From: Dama dama
Lineage: Eukaryota; Chordata; Mammalia; Artiodactyla; Cervidae
Length of the DNA stretch: 64,000 nucleotides
Assembly: GCF_033118175.1 (NCBI RefSeq)
Contig: NC_083701.1
Span: 72,912,001 to 72,976,000 of the forward strand
Reading direction: 5' to 3'
In this document: positions 60,920 to 64,000 of the stretch, piece after piece
Position numbering within the stretch: the first letter of the stretch is position 1
Layout of the letters: every line of letters starts with the position of its first letter
Program-made: the position numbers and the translations under genes
The notes under the pieces: model-generated
What the model was told of the DNA's origin: nothing
Seen by the model: only the letters and a program-made list of their open reading frames with translations
Databases searched by the model: none

Positions 60920-61019
60920 CTACTTTTTTTTTTTATCCATTTATCCACCCTATGTCTTTTGATTGGAGTATTTATTTCATTTACATCTAAAGCAATTGTT
61001 GATAGGTATGTAATTATTT

Positions 61020-61340
61020 GGGCTTCCATGGGTAGCTCAGCTGGTAAAGAGTCTGCCTGCAATGCAGGAGATCCCAGTTCGATTCCTGGGTTGGGAAGTT
61101 TCCCTGGAGGAGAGAGAGGCTACCCACTCCAGTATTCTTGGGCTTTCCCAGTAGCTAAGATGGTAAAGAATGTGCCTGCAATACAAAGACCTGGATTCAA
61201 TCCCTGGTGGGAAGTTCCCCTAGAGGAAGGCCTGGCAACCCACTCCAGTATTCTTGCCTGGAGAATCCCATGGACAGAGGAGCCGGGCGGGCTACAGTCC
61301 CTGGGGTCACAGAGTCAGACAAGCCTAAGCACAGCACGTG
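61020..61340 (+). mobile_element. Composite Bov-tA SINE (head-body-head-body)
   Basis: Two tRNA-like heads (61020 GGGCTTCCATGGGTAGCTCA; 61140 GGGCTTTCCCAGTAGC), the first followed by a truncated body ending CAGTATTCTT. One duplication, TGTAATTATTT (61009-61019 and 61340-61350), encloses both. The first head keeps a Pol III B-box-like GTTCGATTCC. Confidence 0.88.
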
Positions 61341-61837
61341 TAATTATTTACAGTTTGCTCTTTGTAGTCTGATAGGTTTTACAGCTCTGCTCTCTCCCTT
61401 TCTGTTTCCTTTTTTATCTTCCTTTGTGATTTGATGACTTTAGTGTTTTGTTTGCATTTCTTTTCCTTTATTTTTTGAACATCTGTTATAGGTTTTTGGT
61501 TTCTGGTTACCATGAAGGTCATATATAACAACCTATGCATAGCGCAATCTATTTTAAGATGATAGTCACTTAATTTGTGTGCATTGCCAAAGCAGCACCT
61601 TTCTACTGCCCTCCCCCATCATTTGATGTCTTATTTTGCATTTTTTGTTTCATGTATCTCATAGCTATTTTAGGTATAAATGATTTCGCTTGTTTGTCCT
61701 TTAAATGTCATGCTCAATTTATAGATGGTTGACCTACTACCTTTACTATATATATGCTTTTATCAGTGATGTATTCTTCTTTCCTTGTTTTCTTATTTCC
61801 AGTTATGGCCTTTTCTTGTCCATTTAAAGCCCCTTTA

Positions 61838-62200
61838 GGTTCAGTCTTCTCAGCGTCCACCAGCAACACCTCTCTGCCAGCACTGCAGTGCCAACTTGGG
61901 CTGGCAGCCCTCTGTGGGCAGAAGCAGGCAGCTGGACGGGGAGCTGATGGGAGCAGAGGCGGAGCGGTGGGCAGGCTGTGGTCCGGCAGCTCTCTGGGGC
62001 CGGCGTGGTGCCCCAGCCTTCTAAGATGAACAGCGAATTCTGTGTTTATCAGAATACTCCCTCCATTGCACTGGGGGCACATGCATCTTCAGTGGGACTC
62101 AAAATTCCTGAAGAAATGCTTTTGTGAAAAGCTGGCAATAATTTCTTTAAAATCTCTTAGTTTTCCTTTTTGCTGTGTTTCAGAAAGACATCAAGCAACT
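61838..62200 (+). other. GC-rich segment upstream of the ODC1 pseudogene, possible 5' UTR
   Basis: L1 homology ends near 61837 and a GC-rich stretch begins, followed by AT-richer sequence up to the pseudogene ATG. It is collinear with the pseudogene and differs in composition from the L1 on both sides, so retrotransposed ODC1 leader is the simplest reading. I do not remember the ruminant ODC1 leader well enough to confirm it. Confidence 0.4.
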
Positions 62201-62925
62201 ATGAACAACTTCAGTAGTGAAGAGTTTGACTGTCATTTCCTGAAAAATGGCTTTACTGCAAAGACATTCTGGACCAAAAAAGATTAATGAAATTTGTTTT
62301 GATGATACAGATGCTTTCCGTGTGGCAGACCGAAAATACATTTTAAAGAAATAATTGAGATGGTTAAAAGCTCTTCCACTGGTCATCCCCTTTAATGCAG
62401 TCAAGTGCAATGAGAGCAGAATCACCATGAAGACCTGCGCTTCCACTGGAATAAGATTTGACTGTGCCAGCAAGACTGGAATACAGTTGGTGCAGAGTTT
62501 TATGGTGCCTCCAGAAAGGATTATCTATGTGAATTCTTCTAAGCAAGTGTCTCAGACTAAGTATGCTGCCAATAATGGAATCCAGATGGTGACTTTTGAT
62601 AGTGAAGTTGAGTTGATAAAAGTTGCCAGGGCATATCCAAAGGCAAAGTCGGTTTTGTGGGTTGCCACCAATGATTCCAAAGCAGTCTGCCACCTCAGTG
62701 TGAAATTTGGCCCCAGAGTCAAAACTAGCAGGATTCTTTAGGAATGGGCAAAAGAGCTAAGTATTGATGTCACTGGTGTCAGCTTCCACATGGAAAATGT
62801 CTGCACTGATCCTGAGACCTTCATCCAGGCCATCTCTGATGCCTGTTGTGTCTTTAACATGGTAGTTGGCTGACTTCAATGTATTTGCTGTATGTTGGCG
62901 GCGGCTTTCCTGGATCTGAGGGTGT
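62201..62925 (+). pseudogene. ODC1P: Ornithine decarboxylase 1 retropseudogene, 3' truncated
   Basis: This is an intronless copy of the N-terminal half of ornithine decarboxylase, the PLP enzyme that makes putrescine from ornithine. It starts MNNFSSEEFDCHFL and continues through HFLKNGFTAKTF. A frameshift follows near 62275 and a stop near 62352. The frame from 62355 gives RWLKALPLVIPF, then AVKCNES with the PLP-binding lysine position kept, FDCASKTGIQLVQS, and PPERIIYVNSSKQVSQ. Another stop lies at about 62740. The last recognisable codons match the GGGFPGSE turn near 62900-62924. Several exons of the parent gene are fused without introns, so it came from spliced mRNA. It stops abruptly mid-CDS with no poly(A), so the 3' half was lost after insertion. 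The GC-rich stretch 61838-62200 may be the mRNA 5' UTR, but I cannot confirm that. It sits inside an antisense L1 and cannot encode an active enzyme. Confidence 0.9.
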
Positions 62926-64000
62926 TGTGGTTTAGCTGTGGTTGCCTCAGGCAGGCTGATGGGTGGGGTTGGCTCCAAGGCTTAGCCTCAACTACTGCTA
63001 TTGTGCAGCTGCGGGGGACTGGCCCCCCAACACGGTTGTCTGTCAGGCCTGGCTTCTGCTGCAGGAGCGCTGATAAGACAGGACTGGCCCCTGGACTGGC
63101 TGCAAGCTGATAACACCTGTACCGGCACCCTGGTGCGGGGGCTGGCATCCCAGAAACCAGGAGCTACTCTGGAGGGAGATTCGTGCTGGCAGAGGCTCCC
63201 ACTAAGTGGAGAAAGGTTGGCTTCCTGGAGCAGGAGCCACTATTAAGGGGCACTGGTCCTGGTCAGCATGGACTGCCCGGTGGAGGGGGGGTGGGAGTCA
63301 CTTTCAAGGCCAGCGTGAGTGGTATGGGTGGGGTGGTACTCAGAGGAATTCTGCGCTGGGGCCAAGCACATGGTATTAGGTACCTTGATGGAGAGTGAGA
63401 AAAAGGTGCCCAGCTAAGTGGATGGATTGATCAAAACGAAACAAAAAAAGGAGCCTGCTGGCATTTTTGTCCCTGGAGAAAGTCCCACCAGATCTCTGCC
63501 TTTCTGGCTCACTTCCTAAAATTAGCAAATGTATCTCCCCTTCATTTGACTGCTTCTCAAGCTCTCGCCCCTGTGCTGGGCCTTGGAGCAAGTTTATGTA
63601 TGGATCAAGAGCAGAGTCTGGGCTTCCTACAGCTCTCAGGCTCCCCCAGATATACACCCCGTGGTTTTCAAAGGCAGAATTATGGGCCCTCATCTTCCAG
63701 TGCGAGTTTTCCCAGGTAGGGATCCCAGCATGGGGTCAGTTAGAGGTCCCGCTCCTTGGGGGACCTCTGCAGCTTTCATAACCCCCCTGCTTTGGGGTCA
63801 CCTCTCCTTGGGTGTGGATTCTGACTCGACCACATCTCTGACCCTCCCAACGTGGCCTTGCCTTTATACCCTCAGTTGTAGGAAATCTGTTCTGCTAGTC
63901 TTCAGGCTGTTCTCAGAAGACGGTTGCCTTATATGTGGTTGCAGTTCCAGTGTGTCCTTGGGATGATATGAGCTCAGGATCTTCCTACTCTGCCATCTTG

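Larger units (their letters stand above)
34885..64000 (-). other. CNBD1: CNBD1 intron upstream of the first exon seen here (partial)
   Basis: This is inferred from the acceptor at 34885-34898. At least 29 kb contains no recognisable earlier CNBD1 exon, which suits a gene whose mammalian orthologues have very long introns. Single-copy or unrecognised stretches inside it are 34551-35410, 38441-39223, 39586-41601, 43373-45670, 46649-47640, 52134-54767, 55291-56747 and 59336-60919. I see no gene in any of them. Confidence 0.65.
60920..64000 (-). mobile_element. Antisense L1 reaching almost to its 5' end
   Basis: Old L1 text at 60920-61017 and 61341-61837 (TTTTTGGTTTCTGGTTACCA, GTTATGGCCTTTTCTTGTCC) and a GC-richer 5' UTR at 62930-64000. 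On the minus strand that UTR begins CAAGATGGCAGAGTAGGAAG at the window edge and includes AATTCTGCCTTTGAAAACCA. A composite SINE and the ODC1 pseudogene are inserted in it. Confidence 0.75.

Noticed and set aside
62180..62473. Minus-strand open frames over the ODC1 copy and L1 5' UTR
   Set aside because: They are antisense shadows of the pseudogene and of L1 non-coding sequence.

Overview
The window is nuclear DNA of a ruminant, most likely a bovid. Three repeat families show this: about 14 fragments of the RTE-type LINE BovB, about 20 Bov-tA/Bov-A SINEs derived from tRNA and BovB, and two CHR-type cetartiodactyl SINEs. The sequence is AT-rich, has no operon-like structure, and contains no intact mobile-element ORF.

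The only functional gene sequence I can support is two consecutive internal coding exons of CNBD1 (cyclic nucleotide-binding domain-containing protein 1) on the minus strand, at 34739-34884 and 19904-20082. Both have consensus splice sites, compatible phases and open reading frames that join cleanly. Everything else is therefore CNBD1 intron: the intron after the second exon (1-19903), the 14,656-bp intron between the exons (20083-34738), and part of the intron before the first exon (34885-64000). The gene's first and last exons lie outside the window.

Layout: 1-7040 holds an ancient L1 fragment, a BovB, a SINE and a 3.5-kb L1 broken by a BovB. 7040-12420 is mostly single-copy DNA with SINEs and a CHR element; a GC-richer patch at 8160-8880 could be an antisense transcription unit. 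12420-19125 is an old L1 carrying three SINEs, then a BovB nested in a BovB, then an older BovB. 19904-20082 is the downstream CNBD1 exon. 21038-28480 is a stack of nested insertions: a BovB in a CHR SINE, then an old antisense L1 that holds a Bov-A, a young twin-primed L1 and a BovB. 28480-34740 is single-copy DNA and an antisense BovB that keeps part of its endonuclease region. 34739-34884 is the upstream CNBD1 exon.

35400-48000 holds BovB fragments, an ancient L1 with two adjacent SINEs, and a poly(T)-only insertion with a perfect 12-bp duplication. 48126-51128 is the longest BovB, flanked by two diverged copies of one AT-rich segment. 54768-55290 is a (TG)n tract followed by a long inverted repeat and an L1 3' end. 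56748-58950 is an old L1 broken by a BovB and SINEs. 60920-64000 is an antisense L1 reaching almost to its 5' end, containing a composite SINE and a 3'-truncated ODC1 retropseudogene.

Family names come from my knowledge of the consensus sequences, not from a search; element edges are usually good to about 10-20 bases. I found no undescribed biological system. The points most worth a second look are the CNBD1 exons, the inverted repeat at 54829-55068, the duplicated flanks of the long BovB, and the several insertions whose history can be read directly from target-site duplications.
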